Positions 42,670-52,004 of a DNA stretch of 59,890 nt are shown one piece after another. Source of the stretch: Epilithonimonas hispanica (GTDB lineage: Bacteria; Bacteroidota; Bacteroidia; Flavobacteriales; Weeksellaceae). The position numbers were made by a program, and so were the translations under genes. Every line of letters begins with the position of its first letter. The stretch's first letter is position 1. Under the pieces are notes generated by a model. The model made no database searches. It had not been told where the DNA came from and saw only the letters and a program-made list of their open reading frames with translations. The DNA lies in assembly GCF_003385395.1 (NCBI RefSeq), contig NZ_QNUG01000021.1, positions 1 through 59,890 on the forward strand, written 5' to 3'.

Positions 42670-44043
42670 ATGAAGCAACTTTTCATTATTTTTATATTGT
42701 TTTCTCAAACCTATTTCTCACAATCAGTTTCCGATCACTTGGACAAATCTGTAAAAGAAATGTTGTCGACTTCCAACGCTTTGTCAGCTAATCTTTCGTT
42801 CTATATTTCGGATGAGAATGGAAATCTTGTTTATGAATACAATGGGAACAAAGGACTTTCTACGGCAAGTACGCAGAAGATTTTCACATCTGCGGCGGCT
42901 TTGGAAACTTTGGGAAAGAATTATCAATTCAAAACCACAGCTTCATATTCCGGGAAGATATCGAATGGTATTTTAGATGGCGATTTTTACATCACTTCCA
43001 ATGGCGATCCGACTTTGGGAAGTTGGCGTTGGGAAAATTATAAGCCTGAAAATTTCAAACAGCAGTTATTAGAAGCCATAAAGAAATCCGGAATCAAGAA
43101 AATATCAGGCAATCTGATTGTAGATGATTCTTATTTCGATTTTCAAAGTACACCCGGAGGTTGGCCTTGGAATGATTTAGGAAATTATTACGGTGCAGGA
43201 ACTTTTGGTGTGAATTGGAGAGAAAATCAATTTGATATTCATATTAATGGAAATCAATTCAAGAGTTTTTCTTACGATTTGAATCAAGTTAATTGGATTA
43301 ATGAACTGAAAACCGGAGGAAACTCTGATAAAAGTCTAATTTTCACTGCGCCACATTCCGAAACCGCAATGATTAATGGAACTTTGCCTGCAGGAAAAAT
43401 AACAACAGTTTCCGGAGCAACACCCAATCCACCAATGCAATTAGCTGTCGAAATCAAAAAGTTATTAGAAGAAAACGGAGTTTCTATTTCTGGAAGAACA
43501 ACCACTTATTATAATGAGAAGATTGCTGGGAAATCTATTTCCAAAGCACCAACTCAGAATCAGATTTTTGAATATAAATCGCCAACGTTGGACAAAATAG
43601 TCTATTGGTTCTTGAGAAAAAGTATCAATCTCTATGGAGAAACATTAATCAAAACTATGGCGAAAGAAAAACGAAATAACCCGAGTTTTGAAACCGGTGT
43701 TGACTTTTTAAAAGACTTTTGGAAATCAAAAGGAATTAATCCAATGATGATAAACTTTGCAGATGGAAGTGGACTTTCTCCACAGAATTATGTTTCGGCA
43801 AAAGCGCAGGTTCAGGCATTGTTGTATGCGAAAAAACAAAACTGGTTTGATGCTTTTTACGAAGGTTTTCCCACTCAAAATGGTATCAAAATGAAGAGCG
43901 GGACTATCAAAGACAGTAAATCTTTTGCTGGTTATCAGACCTCTAAAAGTGGTAAGAATTATGTGTTTTCCATCATTCTGAATAATTATCAAGGCGGAAG
44001 TATCAGTAATGCTTTGTTTAAGATTTTGGATAATTTGAAGTAA
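42670..44043 (+). CDS. dacB: D-alanyl-D-alanine carboxypeptidase/endopeptidase, PBP4 (DacB) family
   Basis: A 457-residue periplasmic peptidoglycan hydrolase that trims or splits D-Ala cross-links. A signal peptide (MKQLFIIFILFSQTYFSQS) comes first. The active Ser and Lys are in STASTQKIFTSAAALETLG (SxxK at about residues 71-74). A long inserted domain contains DGDFYITSNGDPTLGS and VDDSYFD. The SxN-region FADGSGLSPQN is near 360, and KSG (GIKMKSGTIKD) replaces the commoner KTG near 415. Length is normal. It is a single gene. Confidence 0.92.
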   Translation: MKQLFIIFILFSQTYFSQSVSDHLDKSVKEMLSTSNALSANLSFYISDENGNLVYEYNGNKGLSTASTQKIFTSAAALETLGKNYQFKTTASYSGKISNGILDGDFYITSNGDPTLGSWRWENYKPENFKQQLLEAIKKSGIKKISGNLIVDDSYFDFQSTPGGWPWNDLGNYYGAGTFGVNWRENQFDIHINGNQFKSFSYDLNQVNWINELKTGGNSDKSLIFTAPHSETAMINGTLPAGKITTVSGATPNPPMQLAVEIKKLLEENGVSISGRTTTYYNEKIAGKSISKAPTQNQIFEYKSPTLDKIVYWFLRKSINLYGETLIKTMAKEKRNNPSFETGVDFLKDFWKSKGINPMMINFADGSGLSPQNYVSAKAQVQALLYAKKQNWFDAFYEGFPTQNGIKMKSGTIKDSKSFAGYQTSKSGKNYVFSIILNNYQGGSISNALFKILDNLK

Positions 44044-44196
44044 GATTTTAACGGAAAGGCACAAAAGGTTAATATTTATAACGCTTTTCAAGGCACAAAG
44101 ATTTTAACTTCGTTAAAATTCTAAAATCGAAGATTTACTTTTGCGACTTTTGCTAAATTATTTTTAAATATTTTTGCGACTTTGCGATAAAACAAA

Positions 44197-44682
44197 ATGA
44201 ACAGAATCAATTCTTTTCCGCCAATTGTTGATGAACATTCAGAGATTTTGATTCTTGGTTCGGTTCCAGGTGTGAAGTCTTTGGAAATGCAACAGTATTA
44301 TGCGCATCCACAAAATCAGTTTTGGAAATTGATGTTTTATCTTTTTGATTCAGAATTTTCTACGGATTATAACACAAGATTAGAATTACTGAAAACCAAT
44401 AAAGTCGCACTTTGGGATGTTATCGAAAGTTGCGAAAGAAAAGGTAGCTTGGATACAGAAATCAAAGATGAAATTGATAATAACATCCTCGAATTAATCG
44501 AAAATCATCCCAACATCAAAACTATCTTTTGTAACGGACAAAAGTCTTACAAAAACCTTTTGAAGATTCTAGGCAAAAATTTCAAAATACCGATTGTAGT
44601 TTTGCCTTCTACAAGTCCGCTTCATACGGTGAAGTTTGATGAGAAATTGGAGAGCTGGAAAGTGATTAAGGATTATTTGTAG
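44197..44682 (+). CDS. DNA-deoxyinosine (hypoxanthine-DNA) glycosylase
   Basis: A 161-residue base-excision repair enzyme of the uracil-DNA-glycosylase superfamily, family 6-like, that removes deaminated adenine from DNA. The family start is clear: SFPPIVDEHSEILILGSVPGVKSLEMQQYYAHPQNQFWKLM (about 6-46), with the GSxPG motif and YY-HPxNxFW block. VALWDVIESCERKGSLD and the VLPSTSPLHTVKF segment near the end are also typical. Its stop lies only two bases from the stop of the convergent aroE gene. AT-rich repeats fill the upstream gap. Confidence 0.9.
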   Translation: MNRINSFPPIVDEHSEILILGSVPGVKSLEMQQYYAHPQNQFWKLMFYLFDSEFSTDYNTRLELLKTNKVALWDVIESCERKGSLDTEIKDEIDNNILELIENHPNIKTIFCNGQKSYKNLLKILGKNFKIPIVVLPSTSPLHTVKFDEKLESWKVIKDYL

Positions 44683-44684
44683 AA

Positions 44685-45410
44685 TTAACTGTTCCAAATC
44701 TCCCAAGCTCTTTCCGCCTGCTGTTCTAGCATATAAAAACCATTAAGCGTTGTAGCACCTTTTTCTGCAGATTTTTTTAGAAAAGCCGTTTCGGAAGGAT
44801 TATAAATCAAATCAATTACATAGTGTTTATCTGTAATTGCATCAAATGGAAACTGAACAAAATCATCTACATTCGGGAAAGTTCCAACTGGTGTTGTCTG
44901 GATAATCAGTAAAGAATCTTTTACCAAGTCTTCCGAAAGATTTTCAAAAGTAATTTCAGATTTTCTGGAAATCGTCTGATGTTCGATATTATGTTTGTTA
45001 AGAATATATCTCACCGCTTTTGCAGCGCCGCCATCTCCAAGAATCAAAGCTTTTTTATGGTAGTCTTTTTTATTGATAAGTAAAGTTTTTTCGAATCCAA
45101 AAGCATCTGTATTATAACCAATTTTTTTTCCGTTTTGGAAACTCACACAATTCACAGCACCGATTTGTTGCGCTTCATCACTCAATCCGTCAAGGAAGGG
45201 GATTATCGCTTGTTTGTAAGGAATAGTGACATTCATTCCAATGAGATTCGGGTTTTCTAAGAAAGGCGTAACATTTTCGATTTCAGAGATATCGAAGAAG
45301 TTATATGAATGATTTTTTAGAAATAATTTTTTGAATTTTTCCTCGAAGTATTTTTTTGAAAATGAGTAAGAGATATTCTTCCCAAGTAATCCGAATTCCT
45401 GTTTTTCCAT
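44685..45410 (-). CDS. aroE: shikimate dehydrogenase
   Basis: A 241-residue NADPH-dependent enzyme reducing 3-dehydroshikimate to shikimate in aromatic amino-acid synthesis. The substrate-binding residues are in GLLGKNISYSFSKKYF (Ser pair), MNVTIPYKQAIIPFLD (catalytic Lys, about 64) and GYNTDAFGFE (catalytic Asp, about 102). The NADP loop is ILGDGGAAKAVRYI. It is somewhat shorter than the E. coli protein, as is common in flavobacteria. It is convergent with the DNA glycosylase gene. Confidence 0.93.
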   Translation of the reverse strand: MEKQEFGLLGKNISYSFSKKYFEEKFKKLFLKNHSYNFFDISEIENVTPFLENPNLIGMNVTIPYKQAIIPFLDGLSDEAQQIGAVNCVSFQNGKKIGYNTDAFGFEKTLLINKKDYHKKALILGDGGAAKAVRYILNKHNIEHQTISRKSEITFENLSEDLVKDSLLIIQTTPVGTFPNVDDFVQFPFDAITDKHYVIDLIYNPSETAFLKKSAEKGATTLNGFYMLEQQAERAWEIWNS

Positions 45411-45538
45411 AGTCCAAATTTAGGAAATATCAACACAAGATTCATCATAATTTTTTGATTCTTCCATCAGCTGAATTATTTTAAAATCTCTTTCTGTTGG
45501 CGTAATTTTGGATTTCGAAAAAATCAAATTATTTTAAA

Positions 45539-46372
45539 ATGAAAAATGTTGTTCTCAATAACGGGACAGAAATTCCTGAAATCGGTTTTGGAACTTGGCA
45601 GACGACAGAAGGTGTTCAAAAAACGGTAAAAGAAGCTTTGAAAGCAGGTTACAAACATATTGACACAGCCGCTATCTACGGAAATGAAGCGGAAATAGGA
45701 GAGGCGATTGAAGAATCCGGAATTGATAGAAAAGATTTGTATCTCACAACCAAAATCTGGAATTCCAACAGAAGTGCAGAAGGTGTAAAATATTCTGTGG
45801 AGCAATCGCTCAAAAACCTGAAAACCAATTATCTGGATTTGCTTCTCATCCATTGGCCTGCGAATGCAAAACAATTTGATAATTGGAAAGAAATCAATGC
45901 GGAAACTTGGAAAGCGATGGAAGAACTTTACAAATCCGGCGTTGTAAAAGCGATTGGTGTAAGTAATTTTATGTTGCCACAAATCGAAGCACTTTTGGAA
46001 ACTGCAGAAGTGATTCCTGTAGTCAATCAAATTGAGTTTCATCCGGGATACACGCAACCGCAAGTTGTAGATTTTTGTAAAGAAAAAGGAATTGCAATAG
46101 AAGCTTGGAGTCCGATTGGTTCTGGACGATTGCTAAAAGATGAGGATTTGAAAAATATTGCTGACAGTTATGGTGTTTCTCCTGCGATTCTTTGTATTCA
46201 GTTTTGTCTGCAGTCCGGTGTGATTGTTTTACCAAAATCTGAAAATCCAAATAATATCTACAATAATTTACATTTTGAAAGATTCAAGATTTCTGAAAGT
46301 GATATGAAAGCTTTGAAGACATTGGAAGAAACTGGATTCTCTGGATTGAATCCTGAAACAGTAGATTTTTAA
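45539..46372 (+). CDS. aldo/keto reductase
   Basis: A 277-residue NADPH-dependent carbonyl reductase with the (beta/alpha)8 fold. The catalytic tetrad is visible: Asp and Tyr in HIDTAAIYGNEAEIGEAI (about 41-58), Lys in LYLTTKIWN (about 74), and His in LLLIHWPA (about 105). VVNQIEFHPGYTQ and the C-terminal cofactor segment VIVLPKSENPNNIYNN complete the pattern. It reduces aldehydes such as 2,5-diketogluconate or methylglyoxal; the true substrate is unknown. The terminator at 46392 is shared with the convergent response regulator gene. Confidence 0.92.
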   Translation: MKNVVLNNGTEIPEIGFGTWQTTEGVQKTVKEALKAGYKHIDTAAIYGNEAEIGEAIEESGIDRKDLYLTTKIWNSNRSAEGVKYSVEQSLKNLKTNYLDLLLIHWPANAKQFDNWKEINAETWKAMEELYKSGVVKAIGVSNFMLPQIEALLETAEVIPVVNQIEFHPGYTQPQVVDFCKEKGIAIEAWSPIGSGRLLKDEDLKNIADSYGVSPAILCIQFCLQSGVIVLPKSENPNNIYNNLHFERFKISESDMKALKTLEETGFSGLNPETVDF

Positions 46373-46391
46373 ATTTTTAGTAAGAAAAATT

Positions 46392-46427
46392 AAAATCCGT
46401 TTTAAAAAGTTTTAAAACGGATTTTTT
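46392..46427. terminator. bidirectional terminator
   Basis: AAAATCCGTTTTAAAA and its complement form a near-perfect hairpin with T-runs on both strands between two convergent genes. Confidence 0.85.
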
Positions 46428-46455
46428 ATATAATTAATTTGCTATTGATTTTTAA

Positions 46456-46836
46456 TTACTCACTGGAACTAGAGTAATATCTAATTTTCTCAACGATTTC
46501 TCCCAAATCAAATGGTTTTGGAATAAAATCTATTGCGCCACTTTCTATTGCAGAATCTCCTAAACCTCGGCTAGCAGACATAATCACCACCGGAATGTTC
46601 TTAAAATCCTGATGTGCTTTTATCATCTTGCAGATGTCTCGCCCATCTTCTCCGGACAGCCACATATCCATCAGAATCACATCGGGTTTGGTAGAAGAAG
46701 TCTGAAGAGAGTTGAACATCTCAGACCCTTTTTCATAATTATCTACATCATAACCTTCCATATTGAGCATCAATTTGACTGAGTCTAGAATGGCTGGGCT
46801 ATCATCCACAACATATATTTTTTTTGAAGTTGACAT
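46456..46836 (-). CDS. response regulator receiver protein
   Basis: A 126-residue stand-alone receiver domain with no output domain. The acidic pair is in YVVDDSPA (about 9-12), the phospho-acceptor Asp in PDVILMDMWLSGEDG (about 57), the Ser switch in VVIMSASRG and the conserved Lys in DFIPKPFDLG. It starts 17 bases after the stop of the histidine kinase gene and should take phosphate from that kinase. Its downstream partner is unknown, as for other single-domain regulators. Confidence 0.93.
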   Translation of the reverse strand: MSTSKKIYVVDDSPAILDSVKLMLNMEGYDVDNYEKGSEMFNSLQTSSTKPDVILMDMWLSGEDGRDICKMIKAHQDFKNIPVVIMSASRGLGDSAIESGAIDFIPKPFDLGEIVEKIRYYSSSSE

Positions 46837-46853
46837 TTTCTTAAAGTAATTAA

Positions 46854-48326
46854 TTAGTGGTTGTAATTTTTTGGGATTTCAAAACAGAAGTCTGAACCTT
46901 TCCCTTCAACAGAATTTACAAAAATCCTGCCACCGCTTCGTTTTATAATTTCCGATGAGATATAAAGTCCCAGACCAAGTCCTGGAAACGTGTGTTCCTT
47001 ACTTCCACTCACTCTGTAATATTGTTCGAAAACTCGGTCTTGTTTATCCTCAGGAATGCCGATTCCAAAGTCTCTCACGGAGAAATGTACGCAATCTTCT
47101 TCAGTTAATTTTGTTGTGATTTGTATATTATCGGAGTCGGGAGAATATTTTATCGCATTGCTTATGAGATTAGTCATGACTTGCGAAATTCTATTTTTGT
47201 CGCCATAGATATTTCCAATTCTTTCGTTTTCCAGATAGATTCTGTGGCTTGTGCTCATCTGTTGTTCCGCAATCACTTCGTTCACGAGTTCATCAAAATC
47301 AAATTCATTTCGGTTAAGAAGGATTTTGCCGTTTTGGATTTTCGTCACATCTAGCAAATCATTCACGAGGCTGGTCAGTTTGTTGACTTGTTCATCCATC
47401 TTCATTGCAACATCTGCATTCTTGTTGTCGTCTTGTTTTCTGAGATTTTTTTCTAAGAATTGAGAATAGAGTTTGAGGCTTGTCAAAGGTGTTTTGAGCT
47501 CGTGACTGGCGATTCCTAAGAAATTATCTTTCTGCTGTTGGAATTGTTTGAATTCATCAATATCTGTGCAGGTGCCAATCCATTGGATGATATTATCGTT
47601 TGGGTCTTTTATAGGAACAGCACGACCAAGAAACCATTTGTAAGAATCTTCGGTTTTGTTGTCTTTGAACTGATATTCGATTTCGTAAGCGCTTTTGTTT
47701 TGTTGGCTGGTTTTCCAAATATGCATTGCTCTTTTTACATCGTCGGGATGTAGGATTTTGTGAGTGGCAGATTCACGACTATCGATGCCTTCAAAACCAG
47801 TATAATCGTACCATTTTTGATTGTAATAATCTATGTTTCCATTTTTGTCGGCAGTCCAAATAATGATTGGCAAACTGTCTGCAAGATTCTTATATCGCTG
47901 TTCGTTTTCTTTAATTCTTTGTTTGGTAAGAACTTGTTCAGTCGATTCTATTGCAACGATGCTTACTCCAATTATTTCAGTTTCATCTTCATTATAAATG
48001 GGAGCAAAAGTGGAATCAAAAAAGCATTCTTCCTCTTTTCCGTTTCTTATAAGTTTGGTTAATTGATGATAGCCTTTGTAAGTTTCTCCTGTTTTTTTGA
48101 CATTGGTTAGAATTTCTATAAAAGGTTGTCCTTCCAACTCTGGTAAAGCGGCGATTAATTTTTTACCAATGATTTCTATATTCTTCCCTAATATTTCCAA
48201 CATCTGTGGATTTGCAACCTGAATGACAAATTCGTCTCCCATCAACATAGACAAAGCAACAGGAGCCTGAACAAATAATAATGAAAGCGAATCCTGAGAA
48301 ATATTACTTTTGATGAAGTTTTTCAT
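46854..48326 (-). CDS. PAS-domain sensor histidine kinase
   Basis: A 490-residue soluble sensor kinase without membrane segments. Two PAS domains (about residues 14-130 and 140-262; the second has GNIDYYNQKWYDYTGFEG and a PAC-like end) are followed by a HisKA domain with the phospho-accepting His in LGIASHELKTPLTSL (about 275). The HATPase domain has NLISNAIKYSPDS, DFGIGIPEDKQDRVFEQYYR and GLGLGLYIS. The signal is likely small-molecule or redox, but cannot be read. It is co-transcribed with the downstream receiver and probably with the two upstream genes. Confidence 0.93.
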   Translation of the reverse strand: MKNFIKSNISQDSLSLLFVQAPVALSMLMGDEFVIQVANPQMLEILGKNIEIIGKKLIAALPELEGQPFIEILTNVKKTGETYKGYHQLTKLIRNGKEEECFFDSTFAPIYNEDETEIIGVSIVAIESTEQVLTKQRIKENEQRYKNLADSLPIIIWTADKNGNIDYYNQKWYDYTGFEGIDSRESATHKILHPDDVKRAMHIWKTSQQNKSAYEIEYQFKDNKTEDSYKWFLGRAVPIKDPNDNIIQWIGTCTDIDEFKQFQQQKDNFLGIASHELKTPLTSLKLYSQFLEKNLRKQDDNKNADVAMKMDEQVNKLTSLVNDLLDVTKIQNGKILLNRNEFDFDELVNEVIAEQQMSTSHRIYLENERIGNIYGDKNRISQVMTNLISNAIKYSPDSDNIQITTKLTEEDCVHFSVRDFGIGIPEDKQDRVFEQYYRVSGSKEHTFPGLGLGLYISSEIIKRSGGRIFVNSVEGKGSDFCFEIPKNYNH

Positions 48327-48349
48327 TGCAACATGATTAATAATTTATA

Positions 48350-48670
48350 TTAGTTTTTACTTTGAAAATGTTGTTTTCCTATCAACAACTCGAAGAACAA
48401 TCTGAAATCCGAAATCAAGGACCAAAGCGGATATCTGGATGTTGAAGGCCATTTTTTCTCAAAAATTGCATCGCTCAACCAAGCTAATCCTAATCCAAAA
48501 ATCGGACAGTACCAAAGAAACCGCTCTTTTCCCGAATAGATAACATAAAAAATAACTACAAAAACCAAAAATATCCCAACGAAATGGAATATTCTTGTTA
48601 TTGCTTGGCTATGTTCTTTAAGATATAATTGATAAAACTCTTTATAGGTTTTGATTTTTTGAGTTTCCAT
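48350..48670 (-). CDS. Mpo1-like (DUF962) membrane protein
   Basis: A 106-residue protein with two hydrophobic segments and the family features KTYKEFYQLYLKEHSQAITRIFHFVG at the start and KWPSTSRYPLWSLISDFRLFFELL at the end. Yeast Mpo1 is an iron-dependent dioxygenase acting on 2-hydroxy fatty acids and relies on conserved histidines. In most relatives the segment before FE reads GH; here it is WLSDAIFE, so a usual metal-ligand position is Asp. The start overlaps the stop of the upstream permease gene by 29 bases, so translation is coupled. Confidence 0.8.
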   Translation of the reverse strand: METQKIKTYKEFYQLYLKEHSQAITRIFHFVGIFLVFVVIFYVIYSGKERFLWYCPIFGLGLAWLSDAIFEKKWPSTSRYPLWSLISDFRLFFELLIGKQHFQSKN

Positions 48671-50342
48671 TGTTTAACTTATTTAGTTTGCTGTTTTTAT
48701 ATCCATAAAGGAAATATATTACCAAGCCTATAGCAAACCACAGTCCAAACCAAAACCAGTTTTCGTGGCTCATTCCAGTCAATAGATAAAGGCAAGAACT
48801 TAGACCAATCAATGGGATTAATGAAAGATTTTTAATAAATGTAAGACCGCACAGGATAAAATTTGCAATCAAATAAACAATAATTGCTAGTCTGAATTCG
48901 CCTTCTTTTGGGTCATTAATATTAGTTAAATTGTGGAAGAATTCTGGCTGAAAAAAGTAGAAAAATACCAATCCACCAATGAAAATTGTAGGAAAAATAA
49001 TCTTCCCATTAATATAAGGCAAATGGAATCTTCCTTTGATTTTTTCTTTTGGAGGCAACATTAAAACACCACCACAAACTAAAACAAATGCAAAGATAGT
49101 TCCGATACTTGTGAAATCTAGAATGAAAGTTTTATCGGTGAATAGGATAGGAATACCTACTACGATTCCTGTAACGATGGTTGCAAAAGAAGGAACTTTG
49201 TTCTTGCTGTGAACTTCTTGGAATTTCTTTGGTAAAAGTCCGTCTCTCGACATTGCCATCCAGATTCTCGGTTGCCCCATTTGGAACACCAAAAGAACTG
49301 TTGTAATCGCAACAATTGCAATCAAAGCGACTACAAATTCCATCCACGGAAGGTTGAGATTGCTCTTGTCAAAAACAAATGACAACGGGTCTCCAATCCC
49401 ATCAAATCTTTTATAATCTACTAATCCTGTTAAAACTAAAGTCAGAATAATATAAATCACAGTACAAAGTCCAAGAGAAATAAGCATTCCTTTCGGAAGG
49501 TCTTTTTGAGGATTTTTGGTCTCTTCTGATAGAACAGAAATGGCATCAAATCCGATATAAGCAAAGAAAACGCCCGAAACGGCAGACATTACTCCTGCAA
49601 AGCCATTAGGCATAAAAGAGCCGGAAGTATGCGTATCGGTCACCGGAAACCAATTTCCCGTATTGACATAAGCCACACCCACAGCTATCACCAAAAGAAT
49701 GACAAACAACTTCAGAATTACAAAAAAGTTGTTAAAGTTCTTACTTTCCTTGATGCCTTGATAACAAAGCCAAGTGATTAATCCATTAATAACCAAAGCA
49801 GGAATATCAACGATAATTTTCAATCCGCCTATAATTGGTGCAGATTTCCAAGCGTTGATGAGTTCTCCGTTTGTTGAATTATTGAGAAAAGCTTTTTTAG
49901 CTTCGGTATAACTACAGGTAAAATAATCAGGAATATGAACCCCGATTCTTTCCATAAAACTGGTAAAATAATCGGACCAGGAAAAGGCAACATAGATATT
50001 CCCGAAAGAATATTCCATAATCAGAGCCCAGCCGATAACCCACGCAATCAACTCTCCGAAACTGGCGTAAGCATAGGTGTAAGCACTTCCTGCAGTAGGG
50101 ATTCTGCTTGCAAATTCGGCATAACAAAGTGCAGTAAAAGCACAGGCAAAACCACAAATCAGATATAAAACAATAACACCGGGTCCGCCACGGAAAATAG
50201 CTTCTCCCAAACTGCTGAAACTTCCTGCTCCAATAATGGCGGCAATCCCAAAAAATACAATGTCCCAAGTTCCAAGAACTCTATTTAGTTGTCCCGAATC
50301 TGTATTTTCTACGTAGTGTTTTCTTCTGAAAAGTGAACTCAT
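48642..50342 (-). CDS. APC-family amino acid permease
   Basis: A 566-residue inner-membrane transporter with about 13-14 hydrophobic segments. The N-terminal helix has the APC glycine motif IIGAGSFSSLGEAIFRGGPG (about 38-57). FAYIGFDAISVLSEETKNPQKDLPKG (about 248-273) is the sixth-helix and loop signature. Most cationic or neutral amino acid permeases of this kind carry one substrate per proton. The long loop after helix 3 has a Cys (DYFTCSYTEAKKAF). It is the first gene of a minus-strand cluster with the Mpo1-like protein, kinase and regulator. Confidence 0.9.
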   Translation of the reverse strand: MSSLFRRKHYVENTDSGQLNRVLGTWDIVFFGIAAIIGAGSFSSLGEAIFRGGPGVIVLYLICGFACAFTALCYAEFASRIPTAGSAYTYAYASFGELIAWVIGWALIMEYSFGNIYVAFSWSDYFTSFMERIGVHIPDYFTCSYTEAKKAFLNNSTNGELINAWKSAPIIGGLKIIVDIPALVINGLITWLCYQGIKESKNFNNFFVILKLFVILLVIAVGVAYVNTGNWFPVTDTHTSGSFMPNGFAGVMSAVSGVFFAYIGFDAISVLSEETKNPQKDLPKGMLISLGLCTVIYIILTLVLTGLVDYKRFDGIGDPLSFVFDKSNLNLPWMEFVVALIAIVAITTVLLVFQMGQPRIWMAMSRDGLLPKKFQEVHSKNKVPSFATIVTGIVVGIPILFTDKTFILDFTSIGTIFAFVLVCGGVLMLPPKEKIKGRFHLPYINGKIIFPTIFIGGLVFFYFFQPEFFHNLTNINDPKEGEFRLAIIVYLIANFILCGLTFIKNLSLIPLIGLSSCLYLLTGMSHENWFWFGLWFAIGLVIYFLYGYKNSKLNKLNNGNSKNQNL

Positions 50343-50518
50343 CTAAGTTGTTAATTTTTGTGAAAGAAACAAATGTAATGAAAATTTGATGGTTTTGTTA
50401 AAAAAATGTTAATCACAATGCTATTTTTTAATATTGTAATAAGTTATAGTTACGAAGAATAATGGTCTTATATTTTGTGTTTTTGGTATAATTAAGAAAA
50501 ATAGATTGTAACATTAAT
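50343..50518. other. upstream region of the permease gene
   Basis: CAAATGTA at 50370-50377 reads TACATTTG on the minus strand, a -7 match about 28 bases before the permease start. The rest is AT-rich with no gene. Confidence 0.4.
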
Positions 50519-50748
50519 ATGAAAAGAATTATTTACTTCATTAGTATTTTATTCATAGGATTATTAGATGCTCAGACTCATAAATTTTTTATGAATTGGA
50601 GTACAAATCAGATTCCTTGCAAGGAGATTTGCTGTTTTTGAGTTAGAAAATAAACTTAAGAATATCAAGTTTAACATTAGACTATTAATTCAAAAATACT
50701 GAATTAAGAAAACATGCAATTTATGATGGTCTAGAAAAAAGACCGCTT
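50519..50748 (+). pseudogene. remnant of a secreted GLPGLI-like protein
   Basis: The ATG at 50519 opens a signal peptide (MKRIIYFISILFIGLLDAQ) followed by THKFFMNW, but the frame stops after 40 codons. In a neighbouring frame the expected continuation YKSDSLQGDLLF appears, then ELENKLKNIKF in yet another, so at least two frameshifts have occurred. This resembles the N-terminus of GLPGLI-family proteins (Y-W/E-Y-K-x-DSL pattern), though the match is short. It runs into the 3' side of the pgi stub. Confidence 0.45.
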
Positions 50749-51044
50749 CTATGTAAAACAGCTCTTCCTTCTGTTGCATTAATTTTATCGCCTGCGAACA
50801 TCTTTTCTATAGCTTCCTGAAGTTTCACTTCATTTGCTAAATCAAGCAATAAATCAAATGTTTCTTTTGTGATTCTGTTCTTTGAATAATCGAACAAAAT
50901 ATCATTCCATAAGATAGAAAACGAAGAAAATCGTTGTGGATCTTTTGAAAATAAGTCCTTAATCTGCACATCTTTTGTGTCCTCGAAATGTGATGCAAGA
51001 TTCTGAAATGCTTGCGTGTTTTTTAATTGAACTGATGGTAACAT
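50721..51044 (-). pseudogene. pgi: truncated glucose-6-phosphate isomerase (N-terminal stub)
   Basis: A 107-codon frame whose first 97 or so residues are Pgi: NTQAFQNLASHF, IKDLFSKDPQRFSSFSILWNDILFDYSKNRI, and GDKINATEGRAVLH, the standard end of the first conserved block. A full enzyme has about 550 residues and continues with ALR; here RSGLFSRPS and a stop follow. The active-site residues lie in the missing part, so the stub cannot isomerise glucose-6-phosphate. It is last in the RuMP/pentose-phosphate cluster, 61 bases after the araC gene, and abuts an unrelated remnant. Confidence 0.85.
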
Positions 51045-51105
51045 ATACTTTTAATTTGTAATACAAACCTAACTCTAATCTTGCGTTTATGCTATCAAGT
51101 TAAGT

Positions 51106-51981
51106 CTATGTATTATACATTTGTACCAATTGTTGTTGCAGATTTGTTGGGGTTTCATCCAATTTTGCACGCACAAACTTATTCAACGCTGCTGGCGAAT
51201 TGAATCCAAGTTCAAAAGCAATTTCTTTATGAGAATAACTGGATAGTAAGAGCAATTGTTTGATCTCGTTCATTATTCTTGCGTGAATGGTTTCAATTGA
51301 AGTTAAACCTGCCGATTTCTTCGTTATTTCATTTAATTTCTTTGGTGAAATGAGTAGTTTTTCAGCGTACCAACTAACCATTCGTTCCGTTTTATAATGG
51401 CGTTCCAACAATTCAAGAAATTTTCCATAAAGTCTGGTATTCTCATTTGTTACTTTATCTTTATCCCATTTTGTATGTGCAAACTCCACTAATTTCAACA
51501 ATGTTATCTTGATAAAAAATCGTGCTTGCTCTTTTTTGACAGAGGTTAGGTCATGATACAACTTTTCAATTTGTTCCAATAACATTTGTACTTCATTTAT
51601 TTCGGCAACGGGTAATTCAATATGGTTTAGCTTAACGGATATATTGTGATTGTAGATACTTAACTCATTTTTTAAAATATCTGAACAAAATAATACTTCA
51701 TCAAATAAAATCATTTTTCCATCAAAATCATCACTGATTTGTTCTTTTGAGGATAATTGACCAGGAAATATAACGCTTATGCAATTTTCACTGACATCAT
51801 AACGACGATTTTCTACTTGCATTTTCATACTCCCTTTTTTAACAAACAGAAGACAAAAATGGTCTTTTGTATGAGGATTTCGATATTGCTTCATATCCTC
51901 TTTATCCAAATCAAAAATATGAAAAGGCGAGATTGCCCTTTCAGAATTATGCTGTATATCTTTAAGATAATGTGTAAACAT
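51106..51981 (-). CDS. AraC-family transcriptional regulator
   Basis: A 291-residue regulator with an N-terminal cupin-like sensing domain (HFCLLFVKKGSMKMQVENRRYDVSENCISVIFPGQL, about 40-76). The C-terminal AraC domain has two helix-turn-helix units, MVSWYAEKLLISPKKLNEITKKSAG (about 204-228) and SHKEIAFELGFNSPAALNKFVRAKLDETP (about 250-278). It is inside the RuMP cluster, 23 bases after pgl and before the pgi stub, in the same direction, so it is likely co-transcribed and may control the cluster. The ligand is unknown. It replaces the HxlR regulator used in Bacillus. Confidence 0.9.
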   Translation of the reverse strand: MFTHYLKDIQHNSERAISPFHIFDLDKEDMKQYRNPHTKDHFCLLFVKKGSMKMQVENRRYDVSENCISVIFPGQLSSKEQISDDFDGKMILFDEVLFCSDILKNELSIYNHNISVKLNHIELPVAEINEVQMLLEQIEKLYHDLTSVKKEQARFFIKITLLKLVEFAHTKWDKDKVTNENTRLYGKFLELLERHYKTERMVSWYAEKLLISPKKLNEITKKSAGLTSIETIHARIMNEIKQLLLLSSYSHKEIAFELGFNSPAALNKFVRAKLDETPTNLQQQLVQMYNT

Positions 51982-52004
51982 ATTGTAGTTTTTCTTTTTG
52001 CTAA

